Shown here: piece by piece, positions 31,513-40,150 of the stretch | How the letters are laid out: every line of letters starts with the position of its first letter | Position numbering within the stretch: the first letter of the stretch is position 1 | DNA from: Planctomycetota bacterium | GTDB lineage: Bacteria > Planctomycetota > UBA8108 > SXIK01 | Assembly: GCA_016209535.1 (NCBI GenBank) | Contig: JACQVW010000009.1 | Span: 1 to 40,915 of the forward strand | Direction: 5' to 3' | Length of the DNA: 40,915 nt | Made by a program: the position numbers and the translations under genes | The notes under the pieces: model-generated | Databases searched by the model: none | What the model saw: only the letters and a program-made list of their open reading frames with translations | Told to the model about the DNA's origin: nothing

Positions 31513-32775
31513 TCACCTCGCCGGCAGCCCCGCCCCCACGTCAGCCCGCGGGCCGAGCTCGAAGCGCTCCTCGGCCTTGCGCAGGATCTCGCCCGCGATG
31601 GCGAGGGAGGCCGTCGCGGCGGGCGACGGCGCGTTCAAGACGTGCAGCGCCCGCGGCCGCTCGACGATCAGGAAGTCGTCGACGAGCTGACCCGTGCGGG
31701 CGAGGGCCTGCGCGCGCACGCCGGAGCCGGCGGGCTTCACGTCCTCCTCGCGGACCTCCGGGACGAGCCTCCGCAGCGCCGCCACGAAGGCGCGCCTCGA
31801 GTAGGAGCGCACCATCTCATGGTAGCCGGTCCTCCAGTAACGCGCCGCGAGCCGCCAGAAACCGGGGTACGCGAGCACCTCCGCGAGGTCGCGGAGGCTC
31901 ACGTCGCTCTTCCTGTACCCCTCGCGCGCGAAGGCGAGGACGGCGTTGGGCCCCGCCTCGACGCCGCCGTGGATCGTCCGCGTGAAGTGCACGCCGAGGA
32001 ACGGGAACCGCGGGTCGGGGACGGGGTAGATGAGGGCCTTGACGAGCTGGCAGCGCTCCGGAACGAGCTCGTAGTACTCGCCGCGGAAGGGCACGATGCG
32101 CGACGCGTGCCTGCCGCCCTCCAGCAGCGCCACGCGGTCGGAGTGGAGGCCGGCGCAGGAGACCATCCAGCGCGCGCGCGGGCTGCCGCGGGTCGTCTCG
32201 AGGACGAGGCCGCGCTCCTCGTGACGCACGGCGGTGAGCCTCGCCCCCGTGCGGACATCGCCGCCCGAGGCCGCGACCAGCCCGGCGAGCTTCCGCGCGA
32301 CCTCGGCGTAGTCGATGATGCCTGCCCCCGGCACGTGCAGGGCGCGGATCCCCGTCGCGTGAGGCTCGATCTCGCGGAGCCGTTCGGCGCCGATGAGCTC
32401 GAGGCCCTTGACGCCGTTCGCCGTGCCCCGGCGGTAGAGCTCCTCGAGGGCCGGGAGCTCGCGCTCCTCGGTGGCCACCACGACCTTGCCGCAGACTCGG
32501 AAAGGCACGCCGTTCTCGCGGCAGAGCTCCATCACGAGCTCGCCCCCGGCGACGCAGGTCCGGGCCTTGGCCGAGCCGGGGCGGTAGTAGAGCCCCGAGT
32601 GGATGACTCCGCTGTTGTGGCCCGTCTGGTGCGCGCCGGGACGGTCCTCCTTCTCCAGGAGGACGAGGCGGAGGTCCGGGTGCGCGCGGAGCAGGCGGTA
32701 GGCCGTGGCGAGACCCACGATGCCTCCGCCGACGACGGCGATGTCGAAGGCTTCGCCCATGTCGCTCGGGGGCAC
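31513..32775 (-). CDS. lhgO: L-2-hydroxyglutarate oxidase
   Basis: 420 residues (415 if the ATG at 32760 is used instead of GTG 32775). FAD-dependent oxidoreductase of the DAO family: 'FDIAVVGGGIVGLATAYRLL' is the Rossmann FAD motif, then 'VLLEKEDRPGAHQTGHNSGVIHSGLYYRPGSAKARTCVAG', the signature of LhgO/YgaF, 'PGAGIIDYAEVARKLA', 'VSCAGLHSDRVA', 'PFRGEYYELVPE', 'FLGVHFTRTIHGGVEAGPNAVLAFAREGY' and a C-terminal 'LHVLNAPSPAATASLAIAGEIL'. The enzyme oxidises L-2-hydroxyglutarate to 2-oxoglutarate and feeds electrons to the membrane quinone pool. It is the last gene of the minus-strand sugar operon, 9 bases after the epimerase stop. A role in the sugar pathway is possible but unsupported; it may simply share the transcript. 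Confidence 0.9.
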   Translation of the reverse strand: MPPSDMGEAFDIAVVGGGIVGLATAYRLLRAHPDLRLVLLEKEDRPGAHQTGHNSGVIHSGLYYRPGSAKARTCVAGGELVMELCRENGVPFRVCGKVVVATEERELPALEELYRRGTANGVKGLELIGAERLREIEPHATGIRALHVPGAGIIDYAEVARKLAGLVAASGGDVRTGARLTAVRHEERGLVLETTRGSPRARWMVSCAGLHSDRVALLEGGRHASRIVPFRGEYYELVPERCQLVKALIYPVPDPRFPFLGVHFTRTIHGGVEAGPNAVLAFAREGYRKSDVSLRDLAEVLAYPGFWRLAARYWRTGYHEMVRSYSRRAFVAALRRLVPEVREEDVKPAGSGVRAQALARTGQLVDDFLIVERPRALHVLNAPSPAATASLAIAGEILRKAEERFELGPRADVGAGLPAR

Positions 32776-32784
32776 GAGGGGGCC

Positions 32785-33837
32785 TCAGCGCCGCTCCACG
32801 GGCTCCAGAGGCTTCTCCGCCACGTGGAAGTACTCGGGCACCTCGCCGGCCTTGAGCTTCCGCTTGAGAGCCTTCAGCCGGATGAACCGGTCGCCCGTCA
32901 GGCAGTCCATCGGCAAGCCGTAGCGGTAGAAGTGCTCCTTCAGCTCCATCCCGCCCCGCTCGAGGGTGTACTCGAGCTCGAAGTCCGGGAACGTCGTTTT
33001 GAGCTTCGTGAAGTCCACCTTGTAGTCGCGCGGGTCCGAGGTGGCGCCCTCGGCGAAGCTCAGCTCGCAGTGCGGCATGAGCCGCTTGACGAGGTTGGCC
33101 ACGTCGCGGACCTGGTACGTCTCGACGCTCGAGCCGATGTTGAAGGCCTCGTCGTGGATGCGCTCCAGGGGCGCCTTGAGGAAGTAGACGAAGGCCCGGG
33201 CGATGTCGCGGCAGTGGATCAGGGGGCGCCAGGGCGTCCCGTCGGTCAGCACCTTGATCACGCCGGTCGAGTAGGCGGAGGCGAAGAGGTGGTTGAGCAC
33301 GAGGTCAAGGCGCAAGCGCGGCGACGTGCCGAAGGCCGTCGCGTTGCGCAGGTAGACCGGCGAGAAGCTCGAGGAGGCGAGCTCGCTCAAGGCCTCCTCG
33401 ACCTTCACCTTCGTCTCGGCGTAGACCGAGACGGGCGCCGCGCTCCCCCGCTCGTCGATGGGCTTGTCGTCCGTCTTCCCGTACACGCTGCAGGAGCTCG
33501 AGAAGAGGAACCGGGGCACTCCGGCCCGCACGGCGCACTGGGCCACGTGGAGCGTCCCCTCGAAGTTGACCTTCCAGGTCAGCTCGGGGTTCAAGATGCC
33601 CATGGCGTCGTTCGAGATCGCGGCCAGGTGCACCACCGCGTCGTGGCCCCGCAGGTCGTCCGGCCGCAGGTCCCGGATGTCCAGGATCCTGTTCCGCTGT
33701 GGCAGGGCGTGGGGGTAGATCAGGCTCTCCTCGAACAGATTGAGGTCGACGCCCGTTACCTGGTGGCCTTCCTCCAGAAGCAGCTCGACGAGGTGGGGCC
33801 CTATGTAGCCGAGGTGACCGGTGACCAGGACGCGCAT
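32785..33837 (-). CDS. NAD-dependent epimerase/dehydratase (SDR family)
   Basis: 350 residues starting 'MRVLVTGHLGYIGPHLVELLLEEGHQVTGVDL', the GxxGYIG NAD-binding motif of extended SDR enzymes, then 'DIRDLRPDDLRGHDAVVHLAAISND', 'SCSVYGKTDD', and catalytic Y-x3-K in 'SVYAETKVKVEE', followed by 'LRNATAFGTSPRLRLDLVLNHL' and 'GTPWRPLIHCRDIARAF'. Such enzymes epimerise or dehydrate the sugar of a nucleotide-sugar. It follows an RmlC-like gene by 60 bases, with AGAGAGAAA as a weak ribosome-binding site. It lacks the 'GHTGFKGSW' N-terminus of CDP-glucose 4,6-dehydratase, so it is not obviously the missing dehydratase of this pathway. Exact substrate cannot be read. Confidence 0.85.
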   Translation of the reverse strand: MRVLVTGHLGYIGPHLVELLLEEGHQVTGVDLNLFEESLIYPHALPQRNRILDIRDLRPDDLRGHDAVVHLAAISNDAMGILNPELTWKVNFEGTLHVAQCAVRAGVPRFLFSSSCSVYGKTDDKPIDERGSAAPVSVYAETKVKVEEALSELASSSFSPVYLRNATAFGTSPRLRLDLVLNHLFASAYSTGVIKVLTDGTPWRPLIHCRDIARAFVYFLKAPLERIHDEAFNIGSSVETYQVRDVANLVKRLMPHCELSFAEGATSDPRDYKVDFTKLKTTFPDFELEYTLERGGMELKEHFYRYGLPMDCLTGDRFIRLKALKRKLKAGEVPEYFHVAEKPLEPVERR

Positions 33838-33897
33838 GGGGTTTCTCTCTGGGGTTCGTTCGTGAGGGAGGGGACGTGGACGTGCCGCCAGGGCGTT

Positions 33898-34347
33898 CTA
33901 TCCGTGCTTGAGCGCCCAGTCGTAGGGGATGTCGTTCGCGAAGGGATCGATTCTCACGACCTCGTCCGGATTGTACGGTTTGTCGAGGACGATGGCGATG
34001 ATGGACTCCGCGGCGCCGACCCCCTTCACCCCGTTCCAGATCCCCGGCGGGATGGTCACGAGCTGGTAGTTGTGCTCGCCGAGGAAGAGCTCGTTCACCT
34101 CCCCCTTGGTCGGGGAGCCCTCGCGAGCGTCGTAGAGGACGCACTTGATCATGCCCGTGACCGCGGCGTAGTTGAGCGTGACCTCCTTGTGGAGGTGCCA
34201 GCCCTTCACGACCCCAGGGTTCACCACGGAGAAGTAGACCTCCCCGAAGCTCCTGAAGATGGGCCAGTCGCGGCGGAAGAGGTGCATGACGCGCCCTCTC
34301 TCGTCGCAGATCTTGCGGAGGGGGGTGAGCTGGACGCCGTCGATCAT
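33898..34347 (-). CDS. dTDP-4-dehydrorhamnose 3,5-epimerase-like (RmlC-type cupin) protein
   Basis: 149 residues from ATG 34347, which overlaps the methyltransferase stop as ATGA; longer starts run into that gene. Cupin motifs: '[16 protein letters not shown]', '[43 protein letters not shown]', and '[23 protein letters not shown]'. RmlC-family proteins epimerise C3/C5 of 4-keto-6-deoxy sugars attached to a nucleotide. The motif here is 'KGWHLH' where classical RmlC has 'RGLHxQ', so it belongs to a divergent branch and may act at a single carbon. Placement between the C-methyltransferase and the SDR epimerase supports a role on a CDP-linked 4-keto sugar (inference). Confidence 0.8.
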   Translation of the reverse strand: MIDGVQLTPLRKICDERGRVMHLFRRDWPIFRSFGEVYFSVVNPGVVKGWHLHKEVTLNYAAVTGMIKCVLYDAREGSPTKGEVNELFLGEHNYQLVTIPPGIWNGVKGVGAAESIIAIVLDKPYNPDEVVRIDPFANDIPYDWALKHG

Positions 34348-35621
34348 GGGACGATGCGGGGATGGGGGATCGGGACGATGAACTTGCCGCCGCGCTCGCG
34401 GTATACCTGCTGCTGGCGGATGATCTCGTCGGCGAAGTTCCATGCGATGATCACCACGTAGTCCGGCTGGTCCTCGAGGAGCTTCTCCGGCGGGTGGACG
34501 GGCAGGTGCATCCCGGGCGTGAGCTTGCCTTGCTTCAGTGGGCTCTTGTCGACCGTGTACTCTACCAAGTCCGTGCCGATGCCGCAGTAGTTGAGCTGCG
34601 TGTTGCCCTTGGCGGGCGCCCCGTAGCCGGCGATGCGCTTCCCCGCGGCCTTGAGCTTCCGGAGGAGCCCCAGGAGAGCCTCCTTGGTCCGCTGGACCTC
34701 CCCGGCGAAGCGCCGCTGGAACGCGAGGGTGTTGAGCCCCATGCGCTCCTCCTCCTCGAGGAGGGTCTCCAGCCTCGCCGTCGGGGCGCGGCCGGCTCCG
34801 GCCTTCGAGGCGTGCACGCGGATCGACCCGCCGTGGATCGGGACGCGCTCCACGTCGTGGACCGAGAGGCCCGAGCGGGCGAAGAGCCTCACGAGCACCT
34901 GGACGGAGAAGTACGAGAGGTGCTCGTGGTAGATCGTGTCGTACTCCTTGTGCTCGATCAGGTCGCGCACGTACGGCACCTCGAAGGACGCGGCGCCCCT
35001 CGGCTTGAGGAGCACTTCGACGCCCCGCAGGAAGTCCGCGACGTCGTCCACGTGGGCCAGCACGTTGTTCCCGAGCACGACGTCGGCGGGGCCGTGCCTC
35101 TCGAGCACCTTGCGCGCGGTCTCCAGGTTGAAGAACTCGCCCAAGACCTCGAGGCCATCGCGGCGCGCCATCTCGGCGATGTTCACAGCGGGCTCAACGC
35201 CGAGGCCGCGGACGCCCAGATCGCGGAGCTTCTTGAGGAGGAGCCCGTCGTTGCTAGCGACCTCGACGGCGAAGGAGCCCTCGCCCAGGCCGTAGCGCTC
35301 CACGATCGACCGCGCCAGCTCGGCGAAGTGCCTCTGGAGGGTCTCGGACGTCGCCGACACGTAAATGTAGTCGCGGAAGAGGACCTCCGGCGAGACGACG
35401 TGCACGAGCTGCAAGCAGCCGCAGTCTCCACAGGAGTAAACATCGAGGGGGAAGGTCGGCTCGTCGCGCTCGAGCTGCTCGCGCGTGAGGAAGCTGTTGG
35501 CCAGGGGCGTGGGACCCAGCTCGAGCACGCGGTGGAGGCCGGCCCCCCCGCAGGCGCGGCAGGCCGAGCTCACCTTGACGCAGTCCATCCATGTCTCTTC
35601 CACGGCGCTTCTCTTCGTCAT
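34344..35621 (-). CDS. NDP-sugar C-methyltransferase (zinc-binding, SAM-dependent)
   Basis: 425 residues from ATG 35621 (ATGA overlap with the cytidylyltransferase stop). N-terminal zinc-binding domain with C21-x2-C24 and C64-x2-C67 ('SACRACGG', 'YSCGDCGC') and '[13 protein letters not shown]'; central SAM-binding domain with motif I '[11 protein letters not shown]' (about 119-129) and '[19 protein letters not shown]'; C-terminal domain with '[10 protein letters not shown]' and '[19 protein letters not shown]'. This three-part layout is that of TylCIII/CloU/EvaC-like enzymes, which transfer a methyl group to C3 or C5 of a 4-keto nucleotide-sugar. With the upstream cytidylyltransferase it implies a branched, C-methylated CDP-sugar, possibly for surface polysaccharide. 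All domains appear intact. Confidence 0.9.
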   Translation of the reverse strand: MTKRSAVEETWMDCVKVSSACRACGGAGLHRVLELGPTPLANSFLTREQLERDEPTFPLDVYSCGDCGCLQLVHVVSPEVLFRDYIYVSATSETLQRHFAELARSIVERYGLGEGSFAVEVASNDGLLLKKLRDLGVRGLGVEPAVNIAEMARRDGLEVLGEFFNLETARKVLERHGPADVVLGNNVLAHVDDVADFLRGVEVLLKPRGAASFEVPYVRDLIEHKEYDTIYHEHLSYFSVQVLVRLFARSGLSVHDVERVPIHGGSIRVHASKAGAGRAPTARLETLLEEEERMGLNTLAFQRRFAGEVQRTKEALLGLLRKLKAAGKRIAGYGAPAKGNTQLNYCGIGTDLVEYTVDKSPLKQGKLTPGMHLPVHPPEKLLEDQPDYVVIIAWNFADEIIRQQQVYRERGGKFIVPIPHPRIVP

Positions 35622-36415
35622 CGGGCGGACTCCCGCGAACGGTGCTTCTCCTCGCTGGTTTCCCAGACGGCCCAGGGGCGCTCCTTCCGCGCCCACATGC
35701 CGTTCAGCTTCTCGACTTCCTTCTGGTTGTCCATGCACTGCCAGAAACCTTCGTGCCGGTACACGGCAAGCTGGCCCTTTTCCGTGAGCCGCCGCAGGGG
35801 CCGATCCTCGAGGGGACCGTCCTCGTCCAGGTACCGGAACGCCGCGCGCTCCATGACGAAGAAGCCCCCGTTGATGATCACGTCGAGGCGGGGCTTCTCG
35901 GCGAAGGCGGTGGCGATGCCGTCCTCCTCGCGGATGACCCCGAAGGTCGTCTCGGGGCGGACCCCCGTGACCGTCGCCACGCGGCCCTTCCTCAGGTGGA
36001 AGCCGAGCAGGTCGTCGATCCGCACGGACGACACCCCGTCGCCGTAGGTGAGGAAGAACCTGTCCGCATCCTGGACATGCCGTTCGATCTTGAAGACGCG
36101 GCCCGAGGTGCCGGTCTCGGGGCCCGTGTCGGCGAACACGATCCGCCAGTCAGGCTCCGAGGGGACGCGGTCGCAGGCGGGCTCGCCGCCGATCGTCCCC
36201 CGAGTGAAGACCTCCTCGACCATCTCGCCCTTGTAGCCGAGGCACAGCACGAACTCCTTGTGCCCGTGGTGGGCGTAGGCCTTCATGATGTGCCACAGGA
36301 TCGGCATCCCGCCGATGGGGACGAGGGGCTTCGGCCGCAGCTTGCCGGCGTCGCCGAGGCGCGTGCCCTTGCCACCGCAGAGGATCACGACCGGGATGCG
36401 TTCGCGGGCGCTCAT
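35618..36415 (-). CDS. rfbF: Glucose-1-phosphate cytidylyltransferase
   Basis: 265 residues from ATG 36415, overlapping the upstream stop as ATGA. Nucleotidyltransferase motif '[55 protein letters not shown]', then '[19 protein letters not shown]', '[21 protein letters not shown]', '[13 protein letters not shown]' and the C-terminal '[21 protein letters not shown]…PWAVWE', which closely follow the RfbF signature. It makes CDP-glucose from CTP and glucose 1-phosphate, the entry step to CDP-3,6-dideoxyhexoses and related sugars. The expected next enzyme, CDP-glucose 4,6-dehydratase, is not present in this window. Genes around it are methyltransferase, epimerases, oxidoreductase and glycosyltransferase. 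Confidence 0.93.
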   Translation of the reverse strand: MSARERIPVVILCGGKGTRLGDAGKLRPKPLVPIGGMPILWHIMKAYAHHGHKEFVLCLGYKGEMVEEVFTRGTIGGEPACDRVPSEPDWRIVFADTGPETGTSGRVFKIERHVQDADRFFLTYGDGVSSVRIDDLLGFHLRKGRVATVTGVRPETTFGVIREEDGIATAFAEKPRLDVIINGGFFVMERAAFRYLDEDGPLEDRPLRRLTEKGQLAVYRHEGFWQCMDNQKEVEKLNGMWARKERPWAVWETSEEKHRSRESAR

Positions 36416-37707
36416 CGGGCGTGGCTCCTCGCGCGGAAGCACTCCTCGACCTCCCTCCGGAGGCGCACGGCGATCGGCGCCTCGTCGAGGACGACGTCGT
36501 CGTAGCGGATCAGCCCGTCCCTGAGCACGTCCCGCGCGACGGTCGCGTACTCGGCGAGGCCCACGGGCAGCGCGTTCTCCTCGCGGAGCGCCTCGACCGC
36601 CATGATGAGGCCGTAGTGCTTCGCGCCGCCGATGCCCTCGAGGGGCTCGCCCGCGCGCAGGTCCCTCTTCGCGAAGGTCGCGACGTCGGCGACGGGGTCG
36701 CCGGCGGGCGCCGCCGTCGCCGTCCCGTAGAGGACCGCCTCGGCGGCCGTGAGCGGCGCCTCGAAGGCGCAGAGGACGTAGGGCCGATAGAACAAGTACT
36801 CCGGGCCGTCCCCCATCTTGAGGTAGCGGAGCTCCTTGCGGAGGTGCGGGTCGCCGGACCGGGCGATCACGAAGACGCCCGACGGGATCCCGAGCGTGTA
36901 CTCGACGATGGGCCCCGCCTCGAGGAGCCCGTGGCGGGAGAAGCTCTCGAGGAGCGCCTCGAGGCCCGTCTCGACGCCGGCCATGCCCGTGCGGGCGGGC
37001 CTCATGCCGGTCGCGTTGGCCACGAGGGCCATCTCCAGGTTCAGCTTCGTGCCGTCGGCCGCGGCCGTGGCGATCCAGGGGCTGATCCCGGCGGCGGCCG
37101 CGAAGGCGGCCTGCGTCGAGGGCGTAGCGTACCGCTTCATGACGCCCTTGCAGTTCCCCGCGACCACGGGCTCGAGCCCCAGCCCGCGGCAGTAGCCGTG
37201 GAGGTTCATGATGATGCCGGGCTGATCGCCGTCGATGTCGCTGTATACGACCCCCGCCTCGTCGGCGAGGGGCTTCAGGCAGGCCCCCAAGGTCACCTGC
37301 ACCTCCGGGTTGGCCTCGATCACGTGCTTCCGCGCCCGGAAGCCGGCGAGGGCGACGTCCGTGCCGACCTGCATCGTGCCCGTGGCCTCCATGACCGCAT
37401 CGATCGAGGGGACGCCCGCGAAGAGCTCGACGTCCCGCGTGACGACCCACTGGCCGGCGGCGATCGCCCGCTCCGCCGCGTCCGGGTCGTCGCAGCGCAC
37501 GATGCGGGCGGGGTCGGCCCCCGCGGCTCTCAGCACGGACTCGGCCCGCTCGGGGGTGCGGTTCGCGACCAGGGCAGGACGCATCCCCTGGATTCTGGAC
37601 AGCGCATGGACGAGCCCTCCGCCCAGGAACCCGGCCCCCACGACGGCCACGTTCAGGGGCCTGCCGAGCTTGCCCTGGCGGCGGAGGAGGTCGGTGAAGA
37701 CGTTCAT
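36412..37707 (-). CDS. NAD(P)-dependent oxidoreductase with SAF domain (homoserine-dehydrogenase-like)
   Basis: 431 residues. N-terminal Rossmann fold 'RPLNVAVVGAGFLGGGLVHALSRI' (about 16-40), 'ANRTPERAE', 'SIDAVMEATGTMQVGTDVALAGFRARKHVIEANPEVQVTLG'; a middle region 'YSDIDGDQPGIIMNLHGYCRGLGLEPVVAGNCKG'; and a C-terminal SAF-type domain about 340-420 ('VATFAKRDLRAGEPLEGIGGAKHYGLIMA'). This is the COG4091 'predicted homoserine dehydrogenase' layout, whose members are seen in sugar and antibiotic clusters; the true substrate is not established. It lies between glycosyltransferase (22-base gap) and rfbF (ATGA overlap), so it is part of the sugar operon. SAF domains also occur in sialic acid synthases and altronate dehydratases. 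Confidence 0.83.
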   Translation of the reverse strand: MNVFTDLLRRQGKLGRPLNVAVVGAGFLGGGLVHALSRIQGMRPALVANRTPERAESVLRAAGADPARIVRCDDPDAAERAIAAGQWVVTRDVELFAGVPSIDAVMEATGTMQVGTDVALAGFRARKHVIEANPEVQVTLGACLKPLADEAGVVYSDIDGDQPGIIMNLHGYCRGLGLEPVVAGNCKGVMKRYATPSTQAAFAAAAGISPWIATAAADGTKLNLEMALVANATGMRPARTGMAGVETGLEALLESFSRHGLLEAGPIVEYTLGIPSGVFVIARSGDPHLRKELRYLKMGDGPEYLFYRPYVLCAFEAPLTAAEAVLYGTATAAPAGDPVADVATFAKRDLRAGEPLEGIGGAKHYGLIMAVEALREENALPVGLAEYATVARDVLRDGLIRYDDVVLDEAPIAVRLRREVEECFRARSHAR

Positions 37708-37729
37708 GCCTTTGGGGGCGACGCAAGCC

Positions 37730-38788
37730 TCATGCCGGGGCCAGGCGGCGGGCCGGACGGGCCGCGATCCTCTCGAAGCAGTCCATGTAGCGCCGGACGA
37801 CGGCCTCGATCGAGTGGGGCCCGGCCGCCTCCCGCGCCGCTTCCCCGAGGCGGAAGCGCAGGCCGCAGTCGTCGAGGAGCCTCGTGAGCTGGCGCTTCCA
37901 GTCCTCGATCGTGTCTGCGAAGAGGAGCTCCTTCCCGTCCTCGCCGAGCTCGCGGTAGGCGGGGAGCGAGTCGCAGAGGACGGGGAGCCCGAGCGACATG
38001 TAGTTGAGGACCTTCACGGCGGGCTTCTGCGACTGGTAGTCGACGTACTGGCCGCCGAGGGCCTTGCACTCGATCGCGATGTCCGCGTCGAGCATCGTCC
38101 GCTCCCACTCCTCGTAGCTCTGGGTCTCGCGCCAGGCGTCGATGAAGACGAGCTCGGCGCCCCGATCCGCGAGGACGCCGCGGATCGCGTCCTCGAGCTC
38201 CTGGAACCGCTCCCGAGGCATGCCCACCTTCCGGGCGTCGTAGCGCGGGTTCCGGTGGATCGCGTTCTCCCAGACGACCTTCCGCACCCTGTCGCGGGGG
38301 ACGAGGCGGTTCGAGCTCTCCAACCGGCTCGCGTGCCCCACGAGGAGGACCTCTCCGGCCGGGCGCTTGCGGGCGATGGCCTCGGCCTGGGCCCGGGACA
38401 GAGCGAGGGCGTAGTGCGCGACCTCCTCGGTGAAGACGTCCGCGGTGTCCCCCGTGTCGGCGCCGGGTCCGTCGCAGGGGTTCGAGAGGAGGCGGGCTCC
38501 GCGCTCCTCGCAGAGCCGCCGGAGCGCGCCGGCGGCCTTCAGGAAGTCGCGGAAGAGGCTCGACTTCACGACGACGAGGATGTCCGCATCCTGGACGAGA
38601 CCCTCCATCTCCCGGAGGGGGGCGCGCCGGAAGAGGCCGCGGGGCCGGAAAGCGTCCTGGGGGAGGAGCGAGAGACGGCTGCTCGCGCGGTCGCCCCCGA
38701 TCCGCTCGAGGGTCCCGTGGATGCGGACCGCCTGGGTCTCGATCGACTGGTACTTGCCCTGGGCTCCGACGAAGTGGACTCGGATCAT
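37730..38788 (-). CDS. Glycosyltransferase (GT-B, family 4-like), first gene of the sugar operon
   Basis: 352 residues from ATG 38788. The N-terminal half is divergent ('MIRVHFVGAQGKYQSIETQAVRIHGTLERIGGD', 'DADILVVVKSSLFRDFLKAAG', 'LLSNPCDGPGADTGD'). The C-terminal half has the GT-B donor-site pattern 'ADIAIECKALGGQYVDYQSQKPAVKVLNYMSLGLPVLCDSLPAYRELGEDGKELLFADTIEDWKRQLTRLLDD', matching the E-x7-E region of GT4-like transferases in which the second acidic residue binds the nucleotide-sugar. It presumably attaches the modified sugar made by the downstream genes; the acceptor is unknown. It is divergent from the membrane-protein gene at 38920, with 131 bases between the starts. Confidence 0.78.
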   Translation of the reverse strand: MIRVHFVGAQGKYQSIETQAVRIHGTLERIGGDRASSRLSLLPQDAFRPRGLFRRAPLREMEGLVQDADILVVVKSSLFRDFLKAAGALRRLCEERGARLLSNPCDGPGADTGDTADVFTEEVAHYALALSRAQAEAIARKRPAGEVLLVGHASRLESSNRLVPRDRVRKVVWENAIHRNPRYDARKVGMPRERFQELEDAIRGVLADRGAELVFIDAWRETQSYEEWERTMLDADIAIECKALGGQYVDYQSQKPAVKVLNYMSLGLPVLCDSLPAYRELGEDGKELLFADTIEDWKRQLTRLLDDCGLRFRLGEAAREAAGPHSIEAVVRRYMDCFERIAARPARRLAPA

Positions 38789-38919
38789 TGGCTCCCTCGC
38801 TTCCTCTCTCGTCCCCCCGGCAGGAGTCGTGCCCGGCCAGCGGGGGACGGGAACAGCTTACCGCGGGCGGGGAGCGGGTCCAAGGAGGAGGCTGCGCCGA
38901 TGCGCTATGCTGGGGCGCC

Positions 38920-39621
38920 ATGGCACGCCCGGCGGCGCTCCTCCTCCTGACCTTCGGCGTGCCCGCGGGGCTCCTCCTCGCGGGCGCCTCGTGGAGATGG
39001 CTCGGCCTGGGCGCGCTCGCCTGGGCCGCCGCCGTGGCGGTGAAGGCCCTGGCCGGGGCGCTCGTCGCCGGCGCCTCGCGCCGGGCGGTCTCTTCGGCGC
39101 GCGCCCGGGCGGCGGTCTGGGGCGTGTGGTCAGCGGCCTGCGAGCTGGGCGCCGCGGCGCTTGCGTTCCTGGCCTTCCGGCCGCGGCCGACCCTCCTCGA
39201 TGTCGCGGGCTGCGGCGCCGGGGCGGGGGCGCTCGAGATCGCCTGGGTCGTCGCCGTGGCGGTCTACCACGGCGCTGCAGCGACGGCGGCCCGGGAGGGG
39301 CCGCCGGACGAGCCCGACGACACGGACTGGATCGTCCGCTGGAGCGGCGTCCTCGAGCGGGCTTCGACCCTCGCCGGGCACATCGGCTCCCGCGGGCTCG
39401 TGTGGCTCGGGCTCCAGTCCTGGGCCCTCTCCCCGGCCCTCGCGCTGGCCCTCGCCACCTTCGCGCTCGTGGACGGCGTCGCCGGCTACGGGGTCGATGC
39501 CGGCTGGCGATGGTCGGAGCCGAGGCTCTGCCGGCGCTTCCAGGCGTTCCTCGCGGCCACGGCGCTCGTCGAGCTGGGGGCGTTCGCGGGTGGGGCTTTC
39601 ATCGCCTCCGCGGATCCCTGA
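38920..39621 (+). CDS. Polytopic membrane protein of unknown function
   Basis: 233 residues from ATG 38920. Almost entirely hydrophobic: about six to seven membrane segments, for example 'AALLLLTFGVPAGLLLAGA', 'LGLGALAWAAAVAVKALAGALVAG', 'AACELGAAALAFLAF', 'IAWVVAVAVYHGAA', 'WALSPALALALATFALVDGVAGYG' and 'FLAATALVELGAFAGGAFIA'. A hydrophilic loop 'REGPPDEPDDTDWIVRWSGVLERASTLAGHIGSR' separates the halves. No catalytic motif is recognised. TATGCT at 38906-38911 ends 8 bases before the ATG and may be a leaderless -10. It is divergent from the glycosyltransferase and could handle envelope lipids or polysaccharides, but that is only by proximity. Confidence 0.65.
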   Translation: MARPAALLLLTFGVPAGLLLAGASWRWLGLGALAWAAAVAVKALAGALVAGASRRAVSSARARAAVWGVWSAACELGAAALAFLAFRPRPTLLDVAGCGAGAGALEIAWVVAVAVYHGAAATAAREGPPDEPDDTDWIVRWSGVLERASTLAGHIGSRGLVWLGLQSWALSPALALALATFALVDGVAGYGVDAGWRWSEPRLCRRFQAFLAATALVELGAFAGGAFIASADP

Positions 39622-39709
39622 GAAGCTGCGGCGTCCCTGGCGCGCCGCGACCTCGGCGAGCCAGGAGCGCGGTATCCGAGCGCCTGCTCTCGGGAAGGAT
39701 GATGCAGCT

Positions 39710-40150
39710 CTATGGCTTCAGGTGCGGATGGCTCCTCGCAATCCAGGCCTCCACATCCTTGCGAAGCTGAAGGGCGAAGGCGAGCACCTCGTCGGCTTCC
39801 GTATCCGAGATGATGCCGGCGCGCTCGTAGTCCGCCTCGTTCCGCTTCTTTCGAAACATGTCGAACTTCGCCAATGTCGTGGCGTCCGCCCCCAGTGTGA
39901 ATGCGAGCGACTGGATGACGCGGTGGTGGTGCGCACTCCTGGCTGCCTCGAAACCGGCTGCGGCCAGCGCAGCCGTCGCGAGCTGAAGAGCGGCGTTGTA
40001 TGCGATATTGAGCCGCCAGTCGGCGACAAGGTTTGGAGTCTGACAGGCTTTAAGGTCACGATCCACGATGCCGAACAGGTCGGCGACCTCCTGCCGGCTT
40101 GTGCGATGGGGCTTCAGCCACCCGGATCTCAGCCAGTCTTGCAAGCTCAC
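39710..40150 (-). CDS. HEPN-domain protein (toxin half of an MNT-HEPN pair)
   Basis: 146 residues: 'MSLQDWLRSGWLKPHRTSRQEVADLFGIVDRDLKAC' then 'LVADWRLNIAYNAALQLATAALAAAGF', 'AHHHRVIQSLAFTLGADATTLAKFDMFRKKRNEADYERAGIISDTEADEVLAFALQLRKDVEAWI'. This is a four-helix HEPN protein of the type always paired with HTH-MNT nucleotidyltransferases. HEPN toxins are often RNases using R-x4-6-H; here the region reads 'RKKRNEADYE', so the usual His is missing and the RN-x3-Y form typical of this branch is present. It overlaps the upstream MNT gene by 95 bases in another frame, but its start is supported by family N-termini. Lower GC than neighbours suggests horizontal acquisition. Confidence 0.83.
   Translation of the reverse strand: MSLQDWLRSGWLKPHRTSRQEVADLFGIVDRDLKACQTPNLVADWRLNIAYNAALQLATAALAAAGFEAARSAHHHRVIQSLAFTLGADATTLAKFDMFRKKRNEADYERAGIISDTEADEVLAFALQLRKDVEAWIARSHPHLKP

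Noticed and set aside
38788-38919. N-terminal extension of the membrane protein starting at 38788
   Set aside because: The 44 extra residues are hydrophilic, overlap the divergent glycosyltransferase start and remove the room for a promoter; ATG 38920 begins the first membrane segment.
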